Origin: an uncultured Eubacteriales bacterium | GTDB lineage: Bacteria; Bacillota; Clostridia; Oscillospirales; Ruminococcaceae | Length of the DNA stretch: 7,095 nt | Direction of reading: 5' to 3' | Assembly (NCBI GenBank): GCA_902493155.1 | Contig: CABUOE010000115.1 | Span: forward strand, 1-7,095 | Shown here: positions 1-4,758 of the stretch, piece by piece | Numbering within the stretch: the first letter of the stretch is position 1 | How the letters are laid out: every line of letters starts with the position of its first letter | Program-made: the position numbers and the translations under genes | The notes under the pieces: generated by a model | What the model saw: only the letters and a program-made list of their open reading frames with translations | What the model was told of the DNA's origin: nothing | Database searches by the model: none

Positions 1-956
1 GCGACGTCGGCCTGTTCCTTGGACATTTCATCCCAGGGCAGTTCGATACAGGTTTCGATGTAGGTGCGGATAATCTGGCCCTCCTGAGACTGGGAAGGGG
101 TGCGGTAAAGTCGCTCACATTCCTTTAGAAGCTTCTCCTTGGTCTCATCGGGCATATGTGTAAAGCTCTCGATTTTTTCTGCGTATTCAGTGGACTCTTC
201 CTGGGGATTGTCCCCCTCGCCCAGCTCTTCCGAAATGACCCGCATCTGTTCGCGAAGGAAGTAATCCCGCTGGTTTTTGTCCATCTGATCCTTGACCTGG
301 TCGTAGATGTCCCGTTCCCAGGTGAGGACGGCGGTTTCATGCTGGAGGATTTCCACCAGTAACTGGAGGCGGCTAAATAAGCTTTTTTCTTCCAGCAGAA
401 CCTGTTTGTCCTCTACCGGCAGGTAAAGGTTCTGGACAATTTTGTCAAACAGCCCTTTGGCGGTCTTCTGGGAGAGGACGCTTGAAATGATCTCTTTGGG
501 CATTTTCGGCACTAGGTCGCAGTAAATCTCAAAAGAATCGGTGACGGCACGGACCATGGCCTCTTCCACGTCGGCGGGCACGTTTGTCCGCTGAGGGTCG
601 GAAAGGGACTTGACGGTGCACTCCATATAGGGGGAAAATGAGGTGATGTCGGTGATGGAGGCCTTGTAGACGCCTTCCACCATGATGCGCAGGCCGCTGC
701 TTCCGCTGTTTAACAGCTGGACGATTTTGGCCACGACGCCGATTTTATAGAGGTCCTCCCTTTGAGGCTCTTCTACAGTGTAGTCCTTTTGGGCAACCAA
801 AAAGATGAGTTGGTCTTTTTTCATTGCCTCTTTGATGGCGAGGATGGATTTTTCCCGTCCCACGTCAAAATGCAGGATCATGGACGGGAACATGACGATC
901 CCGCGCATGGCGATGGCGGGCAAGGTGGTTACAGTTGATTTATTTGCAGTGCTCAT
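1..956 (-). CDS. lon: Lon ATP-dependent protease, N-terminal part (cut by window edge)
   Basis: Lon is a cytosolic ring-shaped AAA+ serine protease that degrades misfolded and regulatory proteins. About 318 codons are visible, beginning MSTANKSTVTTLPAIAMRG and reading without a stop to base 3; the frame leaves through the left edge. The first ~200 residues match the LonN substrate-binding domain (opening pattern LPAIAMRGIVMFPSM). A charged helical linker follows, with the family signature DQMDKNQRDYFLREQMRVI, and then TYIETCIELPWDEMSKEQ, which normally precedes the AAA+ module by some tens of residues. The Walker boxes and the Ser-Lys protease dyad must lie outside the window. The ATG at 956-954 has an AAGGAGC SD at 961-967, five to six bases upstream. 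No frameshift was seen. It is transcribed alone from the promoter at 1002-1030. Confidence 0.97.
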   Translation of the reverse strand, partial: MSTANKSTVTTLPAIAMRGIVMFPSMILHFDVGREKSILAIKEAMKKDQLIFLVAQKDYTVEEPQREDLYKIGVVAKIVQLLNSGSSGLRIMVEGVYKASITDITSFSPYMECTVKSLSDPQRTNVPADVEEAMVRAVTDSFEIYCDLVPKMPKEIISSVLSQKTAKGLFDKIVQNLYLPVEDKQVLLEEKSLFSRLQLLVEILQHETAVLTWERDIYDQVKDQMDKNQRDYFLREQMRVISEELGEGDNPQEESTEYAEKIESFTHMPDETKEKLLKECERLYRTPSQSQEGQIIRTYIETCIELPWDEMSKEQADV

Positions 957-1001
957 ATAAGCTCCTTCTTTTCTATCGGGGAATATAAATATACATATTC
1001 C

Positions 1002-1030
1002 ATTATACAAAAAGGTCGTTGTCCATGCAA
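1002..1030 (-). promoter_or_regulatory. Probable sigma-A promoter of lon
   Basis: On the minus strand a perfect TATAAT (-10, bases 1002-1007) lies 17 bases from TTGCAT (-35, bases 1025-1030), about 45 bases upstream of the lon start. I looked for a CIRCE element (HrcA) and for paired GGTCAAA heptads (CtsR), the usual heat-shock operators of Firmicutes, and saw neither, so heat control is not shown by the sequence. Confidence 0.65.
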
Positions 1031-1071
1031 TAGCTAAATTGTAAACAGATACAAGAAATCACGAGCTGTTT

Positions 1072-1080
1072 TGGTACTAT
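1072..1080 (+). promoter_or_regulatory. Possible extended -10 promoter for the small ORF pair
   Basis: TGGTACTAT fits the extended -10 form TGnTANNNT and lies about 70 bases upstream of the 36-codon ORF at 1151. There is no recognisable -35 hexamer at 16-18 bases. The rest of 957-1150 holds the lon SD and promoter and nothing else I can name. Confidence 0.22.
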
Positions 1081-1150
1081 TTACCGAAGTTTTTGGGAAC
1101 GAAAAGACTCTCAAACACATATTCTGGAAAATCATCGGATGAGGTGACAG

Positions 1151-1261
1151 ATGAGCCAATTTGGGAGATATATTTTCTGTTTGGACCGTTATTTTTGGCC
1201 GATTGGGCGGATTAAAAAGATTTTACCGAAAAGAGGCACTTTTCAGACCGGGAGCATATGA
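1151..1261 (+). CDS. Small ORF, 36 residues, unknown, first of an overlapping pair
   Basis: ATG at 1151 is preceded by a good SD, GAGGTG at 1141-1146, four bases away. The product starts MSQFGRYIFCLDRYFWPIG and is basic and aromatic (several Phe, Tyr, Trp, Lys and Arg), with no clear membrane segment or domain. Its TGA stop at 1259-1261 overlaps the ATG run that starts the next small ORF (ATGATGATG, 1258-1266), the usual geometry for translational coupling. I do not recognise the protein. It could be a coupled pair of small proteins, a leader peptide, or chance; the SD and the stop/start overlap argue mildly against chance. Confidence 0.35.
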   Translation: MSQFGRYIFCLDRYFWPIGRIKKILPKRGTFQTGSI

Positions 1262-1380
1262 TGATGTATCGAAACCGATATCCAGTTACAGACGAAGGGA
1301 AAGGGTGGCGCAAGCCCGAGGAACAGCCTTTTTGTCTTTGGTACCATGCTGCGCAGGGGAAACTTCGTCTGTTTAGATAA
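1261..1380 (+). CDS. Small ORF, 39 residues, unknown, overlaps the preceding ORF
   Basis: Three consecutive ATG codons (1258, 1261, 1264) follow a GGGAG SD at 1250-1254; 1261 or 1264 gives the best spacing (6 or 9 bases), and 1261 is used here. The product starts MMYRNRYPVTDEGKGWRKPE and ends FCLWYHAAQGKLRLFR. It is hydrophilic and basic, with one Cys and two Trp. Its TAA stop at 1378-1380 lies inside the left arm of the terminator palindrome, so the ORF runs exactly to the transcript end, which is typical of a real short mRNA. No family is recognised. A -1/+1 frameshift product joined to the upstream ORF is an alternative reading. Confidence 0.4.
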   Translation: MMYRNRYPVTDEGKGWRKPEEQPFCLWYHAAQGKLRLFR

Positions 1381-1422
1381 AAATACCGCCCGCAGGAAAT
1401 TCCTGCGGGCGGTATTTTTATC
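1376..1422. terminator. Perfect 23-bp-arm palindrome, bidirectional terminator
   Basis: Arms 1376-1398 and 1400-1422 are exact reverse complements around one central base (A1399). The core stem is GC-rich (ACCGCCCGCAGGAA), and both ends carry a TATTTTTATC tract, so either strand gives stem plus U-run. It sits between the stop of the small ORF (+, ending 1380) and the stop of the MscS-type gene (-, ending 1428), and can end both convergent transcripts. Confidence 0.93.
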
Positions 1423-1427
1423 CTTGC

Positions 1428-2543
1428 TCATTGAAAATTGGAATCTTGGGAAATAAATTTTGTTTCTCCTTCGCAGATAAGCGTCTGGGTGGGGAAGGCA
1501 ATCTCCGCGCCGATAGATTCTAAGTAACTGAGGATTTGAAAGTTTACATCTTCTTTCACCTTCATGTAATCACCCCAGGAGGTCTTGGTGGCGAAATAGT
1601 AGATTTGTAAATCCAGGCTGTAGGCTCCGAATTCGTCAAAGGTCACGACGATGACATCGGGATCGACGTCGGGATGATTTTGCAGGAGGGAGCGGATTCC
1701 ATCAACTGCCTGATGAAGTTTTTCCTTGGGTGTGTCGTAGGTGAGCCCTAAGTGAAAGGAAACCCGGCGCTTTTTCATCCGGGACCAGTTGATGATCTGG
1801 GAATTGGACAGGGTCGAGTTGGGGACAATCACTTCCGCGTCCTTGAAGGTGCGGATGCGGGTGCTGCGGAGGGTGATGTCGGTGACGACACCCTCCAGGT
1901 CAGGGGTTTCGATCCAGTCGTCGACGGCAAAGGGCTTGTCGCCGATGATGACCAAACCTCCAAACAGGTTGCTGGCCGAATCCTTGGCCGCCAGCGCCAC
2001 GGTGAGTCCGCCGATGCCCAGGCCGGTGATGAGCCCCGAAATATTGTAGCCGATTTCCGCAATAACGATGACAGCGGCGATAATGATGAGCACCACCCGG
2101 ACGATTTTGGAAAAGAACACGACGAGGGTTTTGTCCACGTCCTTTTCACCGCCCTGGATGGCCTCTACGATGGGCGGAGCGGCGTTCATCAGTCCCCAGG
2201 TGATGGAGCAGATGACGCAGATTTTCAGCAATTTGGTGAGAAACAGCAAAAATCCGGCTGCTTCCATCCTCAGTCCTGCGGCGTATACAAAGACTCCGAT
2301 TCCAAAGTAGACTGCCAAAGCGGTCAGGAAAAAGACGGCGGGGCGCTCAAAGCTGTCCGCAATGGCGGACGCTGCCCGGAACCGACCGGTGATCTTTTTG
2401 ATGATGAAAAGAATGAGGTGTACCAGTTTCCGGCGAAAAATCAAGACGGCAAGCAGAACCGCCAATCCAAAAACGGCGGGCAGGAGATAGTCCGTAAGGC
2501 TTTGCATGAAGCGAAAAATCGTTTCCCAGATTTGTTCCAGCAT
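1428..2543 (-). CDS. MscS-family small-conductance mechanosensitive ion channel
   Basis: A cytoplasmic-membrane channel that opens under membrane tension and releases solutes during osmotic downshock. It has 371 residues, longer than the ~286 of E. coli MscS because of extra N-terminal helices. Likely membrane segments are at about 17-36, 67-91, 98-120 and 142-165. The pore-lining helix follows at about 168-200, with the glycine/alanine pattern GLITGLGIGGLTVALAAKD. The beta domain then starts GDKPFAVDDWIE (201-212) and includes VVTDITLRSTRIRT and EVIVPNSTLSNSQIINWSR, both diagnostic of the family; the C-terminal alpha/beta cage domain runs to about residue 360. The ATG at 2543 has an AAAGGA SD at 2550-2555, six bases off. 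It is a single-gene unit with its own promoter and a terminator just past the stop. Subtype within the family cannot be fixed by eye. Confidence 0.95.
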   Translation of the reverse strand: MLEQIWETIFRFMQSLTDYLLPAVFGLAVLLAVLIFRRKLVHLILFIIKKITGRFRAASAIADSFERPAVFFLTALAVYFGIGVFVYAAGLRMEAAGFLLFLTKLLKICVICSITWGLMNAAPPIVEAIQGGEKDVDKTLVVFFSKIVRVVLIIIAAVIVIAEIGYNISGLITGLGIGGLTVALAAKDSASNLFGGLVIIGDKPFAVDDWIETPDLEGVVTDITLRSTRIRTFKDAEVIVPNSTLSNSQIINWSRMKKRRVSFHLGLTYDTPKEKLHQAVDGIRSLLQNHPDVDPDVIVVTFDEFGAYSLDLQIYYFATKTSWGDYMKVKEDVNFQILSYLESIGAEIAFPTQTLICEGETKFISQDSNFQ

Positions 2544-2612
2544 GAGCGATCCTTTCTTTTGAGATAATGGATTTTTTTGTTAAACGAATGGGAATTCAGA
2601 TGTATCAAACAA

Positions 2613-2641
2613 ATTATACCATTGCTATTTTGGAATTTCAA
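2613..2641 (-). promoter_or_regulatory. Strong sigma-A promoter of the MscS-type gene
   Basis: On the minus strand TTGAAA (-35, 2636-2641), a 17-base spacer and a perfect TATAAT (-10, 2613-2618) preceded by TG at the extended -10 position. It lies about 70 bases upstream of the channel start. Its -35 overlaps the first copy of a 10-bp direct repeat (AATGCTGCAA, 2640-2649 and 2661-2670) that flanks the SD of the divergent small ORF. Confidence 0.8.
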
Positions 2642-2670
2642 TGCTGCAAAAGGAGATAATAATGCTGCAA
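2640..2670. repeat. Short direct repeat AATGCTGCAA, two copies
   Basis: Identical 10-mers at 2640-2649 and 2661-2670, 21 bases apart (two helical turns), bracket the AAAAGGAG SD at 2648-2655. The first copy overlaps the -35 of the MscS-type promoter. The spacing would suit a regulator bound on one DNA face, but both copies also contain an in-frame ATG-CTG-CAA, so chance or a small duplication is equally possible. Confidence 0.3.
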
Positions 2671-2721
2671 GCATATGTGTTTGCAGGACTGATTGTAAAT
2701 CCAATGAAAGGAGCGCTTTAC

Positions 2722-2883
2722 ATGGAGAAAAAAGCATCTCAGAAGAAAAGCGTCCTGAAACAAAGCAGCGTTCTGAATTCTATCGTACACCCGAAACCCA
2801 GCAAAGAAGACCCAAATGGGATGTATACCGGACTTCCCGTTGAATATGGGGAAATCCCTGTACAGGATGCTGACGATCTGTAG
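2722..2883 (+). CDS. Small conserved-looking protein, 53 residues, function unknown
   Basis: ATG at 2722 follows AAAGGAG (2707-2713) with an 8-base gap. The product has a Lys/Ser-rich N-terminus (MEKKASQKKSVLKQSS) and a distinctive acidic end (EDPNGMYTGLPVEYGE, then IPVQDADDL). I recall short clostridial proteins with a similar DPxGxYTGxP...PVQDADDL ending, annotated as hypothetical; that is memory, not a search. There is no membrane segment or Cys pair, and the tail looks disordered. An in-frame ATG at 2662 also has a good SD (AAAAGGAG, 2648-2655) and would give 73 residues with a hydrophobic N-terminal extension (MLQAYVFAGLIVNP). I prefer the shorter form because the conserved-looking part is C-terminal, but the start is unresolved. 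It is a single-gene unit, divergent from the MscS-type gene and convergent with the Nudix gene. Confidence 0.62.
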   Translation: MEKKASQKKSVLKQSSVLNSIVHPKPSKEDPNGMYTGLPVEYGEIPVQDADDL

Positions 2884-2895
2884 ATCTTTTTATGC

Positions 2896-2932
2896 CGAAG
2901 CCCCCAGCGTAATTTAAGCGCTGGGGGCTTCG
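2896..2932. terminator. GC-rich hairpin between convergent genes
   Basis: Perfect 14-bp arms, CGAAGCCCCCAGCG at 2896-2909 and its complement at 2919-2932, around a 9-base loop. It lies between the stop of the 53-residue ORF (+) and the stop of the Nudix gene (-). The stem is very stable, but neither side has a proper T-run, so it may act as a transcript-end stabiliser or a weak terminator rather than a textbook one. Confidence 0.7.
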
Positions 2933-2938
2933 TTGCGG

Positions 2939-3352
2939 TTAATAAAAGTCTTTGATAATGGGTTTTGCTTTGTTGACCAGCTGCTTATCGTTGTCATAGG
3001 TCAGGAAAGAATGGGCCAAGTTAATTTCCACCCATTTGATTTGTGCAATTTCTTCTTCCTGGGGGATGTAGTCAAAGTTTTTGGCCCGGCCCAAAAAATA
3101 AATGACGTCCTTTTTGACATCCCGTTTGGGAGAATAGGTGACTACTTCGCGAAAAGTGGGATCTAAGTCCACATCGATATGGGTTTCTTCCATGACTTCC
3201 CGCAGGGCGGTCTGCTGTTCGGTTTCGCCCGTTTCCACATGTCCTTTTGGGAAAGACCAATGACCTCCCGCTGAATGTTTGATCAGCAGAAGTTCGGTAT
3301 TTCCGTGGTGCTTTCTGAAAACGACGGCACCACATGATTTTTCATATGACAT
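2939..3352 (-). CDS. Nudix hydrolase, Ap4A-hydrolase (diadenosine tetraphosphatase) type
   Basis: Cytosolic enzyme of the Nudix fold that hydrolyses nucleoside diphosphates linked to another group; family resemblance suggests Ap4A or related dinucleotides. It has 137 residues, the usual size. It opens SCGAVVFRKHHGNTELLLIK and contains HWSFPKGHVETGE, the WxFPKGHxE signature of bacterial and animal Ap4A hydrolases. The Nudix box spans G37-I59 (G-x5-E43-x7-R51-E52-V-x-E55-E56-T-H-I), with the metal-binding glutamates E52, E55 and E56 present; the usual Gly near its end is His58. The ATG at 3352-3350 has AAAGGA (3361-3366) eight bases upstream. It is a single-gene unit with its own promoter. Substrate cannot be settled by sequence. 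Confidence 0.92.
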   Translation of the reverse strand: MSYEKSCGAVVFRKHHGNTELLLIKHSAGGHWSFPKGHVETGETEQQTALREVMEETHIDVDLDPTFREVVTYSPKRDVKKDVIYFLGRAKNFDYIPQEEEIAQIKWVEINLAHSFLTYDNDKQLVNKAKPIIKDFY

Positions 3353-3387
3353 TCCGGTATTCCTTTCATCTCGTTATAATTACTGTT

Positions 3388-3416
3388 ATTTTATCACAGA
3401 CAAAAGGAAAAATCAA
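3388..3416 (-). promoter_or_regulatory. Probable sigma-A promoter of the Nudix gene
   Basis: On the minus strand TTGATT (-35, 3411-3416), a 17-base spacer and TAAAAT (-10, 3388-3393) with TG at the extended -10 position, about 36 bases upstream of the start codon. The surrounding DNA is strongly AT-rich. Confidence 0.6.
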
Positions 3417-3612
3417 AATTTTAATAGTAAATTAACAAAAATATGAATTGCCTTTTGATATGTATCTGGCGGGAAAGGATCATATCAGGTAATTACAATG
3501 GCATTCTGGGTCAGGATTACCGGCAAAAACGCTCCTGTCCCATTCTAAGATCAAAAAGGTCGTTAAAATTCGCAGTAACAACTTGCGCCAGCGCTAATTG
3601 TATGTCTTGTTT
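3417..3612. other. Intergenic stretch, no gene seen
   Basis: About 200 bases between the Nudix promoter and the stop of the acetyltransferase gene. All six frames are short, with no SD plus ORF that I believe. The only structure is a modest stem-loop, TGATATG at 3456-3462 with CATATCA at 3481-3487, extended by TATC/GAT with one bulge; it has no T-run. I see no clear terminator after the acetyltransferase gene, so its transcript may run on into this region. Confidence 0.5.
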
Positions 3613-4212
3613 TCAATCTCCTTTGTATACAGGGTATCGGTTTTTATCCTCCTCTGTGATTTGCCGCATCACTTTGCATGGCACTCCCACGGCGACTACA
3701 TTGCTGGGGATGGATTTTGTTACTACGCTTCCTGCCCCGATGACCGAGTGGTCTCCGATAGTCACTCCTGCGAGAATCGTCGACCCTGCCCCAATCCAAA
3801 CATTATTGCCGATGGTGATGGGTTTAGCGATTTCCATACCGGCTTTGCGCTGCTCCGGATCGATGGCGTGCTCTGCAGTTGTAAAGCAGCAATTAGGCGC
3901 GATAAAGACGTTGTTTCCGAAGGATACTTTTGCTCCATCCGTGATGATCAAATTGTGGTTTGCATAAAAATCGTCTCCCACAGAAATGTTATACCCATAA
4001 TCACACCAAAACGGCGGGGTAAATATTACGTTTTCACCCATTTCACCCAGTATTTGGGCCAGCAAATTACGCTGGGTTTCCCGGTCGTTGGGATTCAGTT
4101 GATTATACTGGTAACATTTATCTTTGCATTTGCTGATTTCTGCTTCAAACGTGGGATTATAACAACCCTGAAACAAGCAGTTGACAGGCACTTTTACTTT
4201 TTCATTCATCAT
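3613..4212 (-). CDS. Hexapeptide-repeat O-acetyltransferase, maltose/galactoside acetyltransferase (Maa/LacA) type
   Basis: Cytosolic trimeric enzyme moving acetyl from acetyl-CoA to a sugar hydroxyl. It has 199 residues, the typical length for Maa/LacA. An N-terminal helical part (about 1-60) contains YQYNQLNP. A left-handed beta-helix follows, made of [LIV]GxxxX hexapeptide turns, e.g. ISVGDDFYANHN, VSFGNNVFIAPN, ITIGNNVWIGAG, VTIGDHSVIGAGSVVT. The loop FTTAEHAIDPEQR carries the expected catalytic His115, and the C-terminal VGVPCKVMRQI motif is typical. Start choice: the frame is open from a GTG at 4218, but that codon overlaps the GGGAG SD (4218-4222), so the ATG at 4212 (five bases) or 4209 (eight bases) is the real start. 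It has a promoter of its own. True acceptor unknown; thiogalactoside and maltose activities in this family are often side activities. Confidence 0.92.
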   Translation of the reverse strand: MMNEKVKVPVNCLFQGCYNPTFEAEISKCKDKCYQYNQLNPNDRETQRNLLAQILGEMGENVIFTPPFWCDYGYNISVGDDFYANHNLIITDGAKVSFGNNVFIAPNCCFTTAEHAIDPEQRKAGMEIAKPITIGNNVWIGAGSTILAGVTIGDHSVIGAGSVVTKSIPSNVVAVGVPCKVMRQITEEDKNRYPVYKGD

Positions 4213-4234
4213 CTTCACTCCCGATTTTTCTTAT

Positions 4235-4263
4235 AGTATAATACAACCTTTTCCCCGAATCAA
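4235..4263 (-). promoter_or_regulatory. Strong sigma-A promoter of the acetyltransferase gene
   Basis: On the minus strand TTGATT (-35, 4258-4263), exactly 17 bases, then TATACT (-10, 4235-4240), ending 22 bases upstream of the chosen ATG. The resulting 5' leader would be only about 15-18 bases and includes the GGGAG SD, which also excludes the upstream GTG as a start. Confidence 0.75.
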
Positions 4264-4375
4264 GCAGCCCGACCTTTGTATAAACTCTAAAATGTACGCA
4301 AATCGAAGCCGCCTGTTTTAATTGTTTAATTGCTTTTAAGAGACAACACATAAATTAGAAATGAATCAAGGTTAT

Positions 4376-4417
4376 AATAACTTCACAAGCAAACAGCAAA
4401 GCTGTTTGCAAAGCGCC
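4376..4417 (+). repeat. 42-bp direct repeat, copy A (left boundary of hairpin element)
   Basis: Begins AATAACTTCACAAGC and ends GCAAAGCGCC. It matches copy B at 4543-4584 at 40 of 42 positions, offset 167 bases; the only differences are the adjacent bases GC (4401-4402) against AT. It contains a perfect 8-bp hairpin, CAAACAGC/GCTGTTTG with an AAA loop (4390-4408). Confidence 0.93.
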
Positions 4418-4538
4418 TAAAGGCGCTTTTGTCCCGCTGGCGCGGGAAATGTGAGAACATTGTATCATAAATTTGAAAAAGGCTGGGCCTTTTTCACGGC
4501 TTTCGCCGCTGTAGTGGACTTCGTCCACTGAATTTATG
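4390..4538. other. Array of seven hairpins ending in a compact four-way junction
   Basis: Non-coding, densely folded DNA. The stems in order are: 4390-4397/4401-4408 (8 bp), 4410-4417/4422-4429 (AAAGCGCC, 8 bp), 4432-4437/4442-4447 (TCCCGC, 6 bp), and 4448-4452/4457-4461 (AATGT, 5 bp, GAGA loop). Then an outer 8-bp stem, CATAAATT 4466-4473 with AATTTATG 4531-4538, encloses three more. These are 4474-4483/4487-4496 (TGAAAAAGGC, 10 bp), 4497-4500/4505-4508 (CGGC, TTTC loop; GAAA on the other strand) and 4513-4519/4523-4529 (AGTGGAC, 7 bp). Almost every base is paired. No ORF with a believable SD crosses it. The design suggests a structured RNA, or a mobile, repeated element of MITE or palindromic type, common in intergenic DNA of Clostridia. 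It is not a known riboswitch or tRNA that I recognise. Confidence 0.85.
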
Positions 4539-4542
4539 GCAA

Positions 4543-4584
4543 AATAACTTCACAAGCAAACAGCAAAATTGTTTGCAAAGCGCC
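4543..4584 (+). repeat. 42-bp direct repeat, copy B (right boundary of hairpin element)
   Basis: Second copy of the repeat at 4376-4417, 40/42 identical. Two adjacent changes weaken its hairpin (CAAACA/TGTTTG still pairs; one G-T wobble and one C-A mismatch inside). The sequence diverges from copy A immediately after GCGCC, so the following hairpins are absent here. This is consistent with a tandem unit whose second copy is truncated, or with an element bounded by long direct repeats. Confidence 0.92.
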
Positions 4585-4626
4585 GAAAAAATCAATATTT
4601 TCCCCACTTCTCCGACAGTTTTTACC

Positions 4627-4645
4627 AAGGCTTCGAGCTTTTTTT
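4627..4645 (+). terminator. Weak possible terminator downstream of the hairpin element
   Basis: AAGGCT (4627-4632) pairs with AGCTTT (4636-4641) with one G-U wobble around a TCG loop, and seven T's run from 4639 to 4645. It would end a plus-strand transcript crossing 4376-4584 before the DUF5685-type operon begins. The stem is short, so confidence is modest. Confidence 0.4.
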
Positions 4646-4679
4646 ACAGTTTATACACTAATTCGGGAGAAAAATAGGG

Positions 4680-4704
4680 TAAAATATGTTCACCATACGT
4701 ATGG
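4680..4704 (+). promoter_or_regulatory. Possible -10 with adjacent 12-bp palindromic operator upstream of the three-gene operon
   Basis: TAAAAT at 4680-4685 resembles a -10, though no good -35 is found 16-18 bases upstream. Seven bases after it lies a perfect palindrome, CCATACGTATGG (4693-4704), where a repressor would overlap the transcription start. The operon's first codon is 54 bases further on. No other convincing promoter was found in 4646-4758. Confidence 0.3.
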
Positions 4705-4758
4705 ATACGCGAAATTTAGGTCTGAGGCCCCAATTTTACCACAGAAAGCGGGTTTTCG

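Noticed and set aside
1008..1020. 13-base match CAAAAAGGTCGTT shared with 3552-3564
   Set aside because: One AT-rich 13-mer pair is expected by chance at about this rate in 7 kb; the flanks do not match and no common function is evident.
1002..1030. CtsR or HrcA/CIRCE heat-shock operator at the lon promoter
   Set aside because: Neither tandem GGTCAAA heptads nor TTAGCACTC-N9-GAGTGCTAA is present; a single GGTC in the spacer is not enough.
1752..2567. Long plus-strand open frame (271 codons) opposite the MscS-type gene
   Set aside because: It lies antisense to a clear MscS-family gene, has a Gly/Asp-biased composition typical of a shadow frame, no SD, and no recognisable domain.
4216..4218. 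GTG start for the acetyltransferase
   Set aside because: The codon overlaps the GGGAG SD that serves the ATG at 4212 or 4209, so it cannot be the start.
3598..4236. Plus-strand open frame (212 codons) opposite the acetyltransferase
   Set aside because: Antisense shadow of the hexapeptide-repeat gene; no SD and no family resemblance.
4466..4538. tRNA gene
   Set aside because: The length (73) and four-arm shape are suggestive, but the arm sizes and 3-4-base loops are wrong, there is no GTTCRANNC T-loop and no 7-base anticodon loop.
4376..4584. CRISPR array
   Set aside because: Only two repeat copies, 125 bases between them filled by self-complementary hairpins rather than a spacer, and no cas genes.
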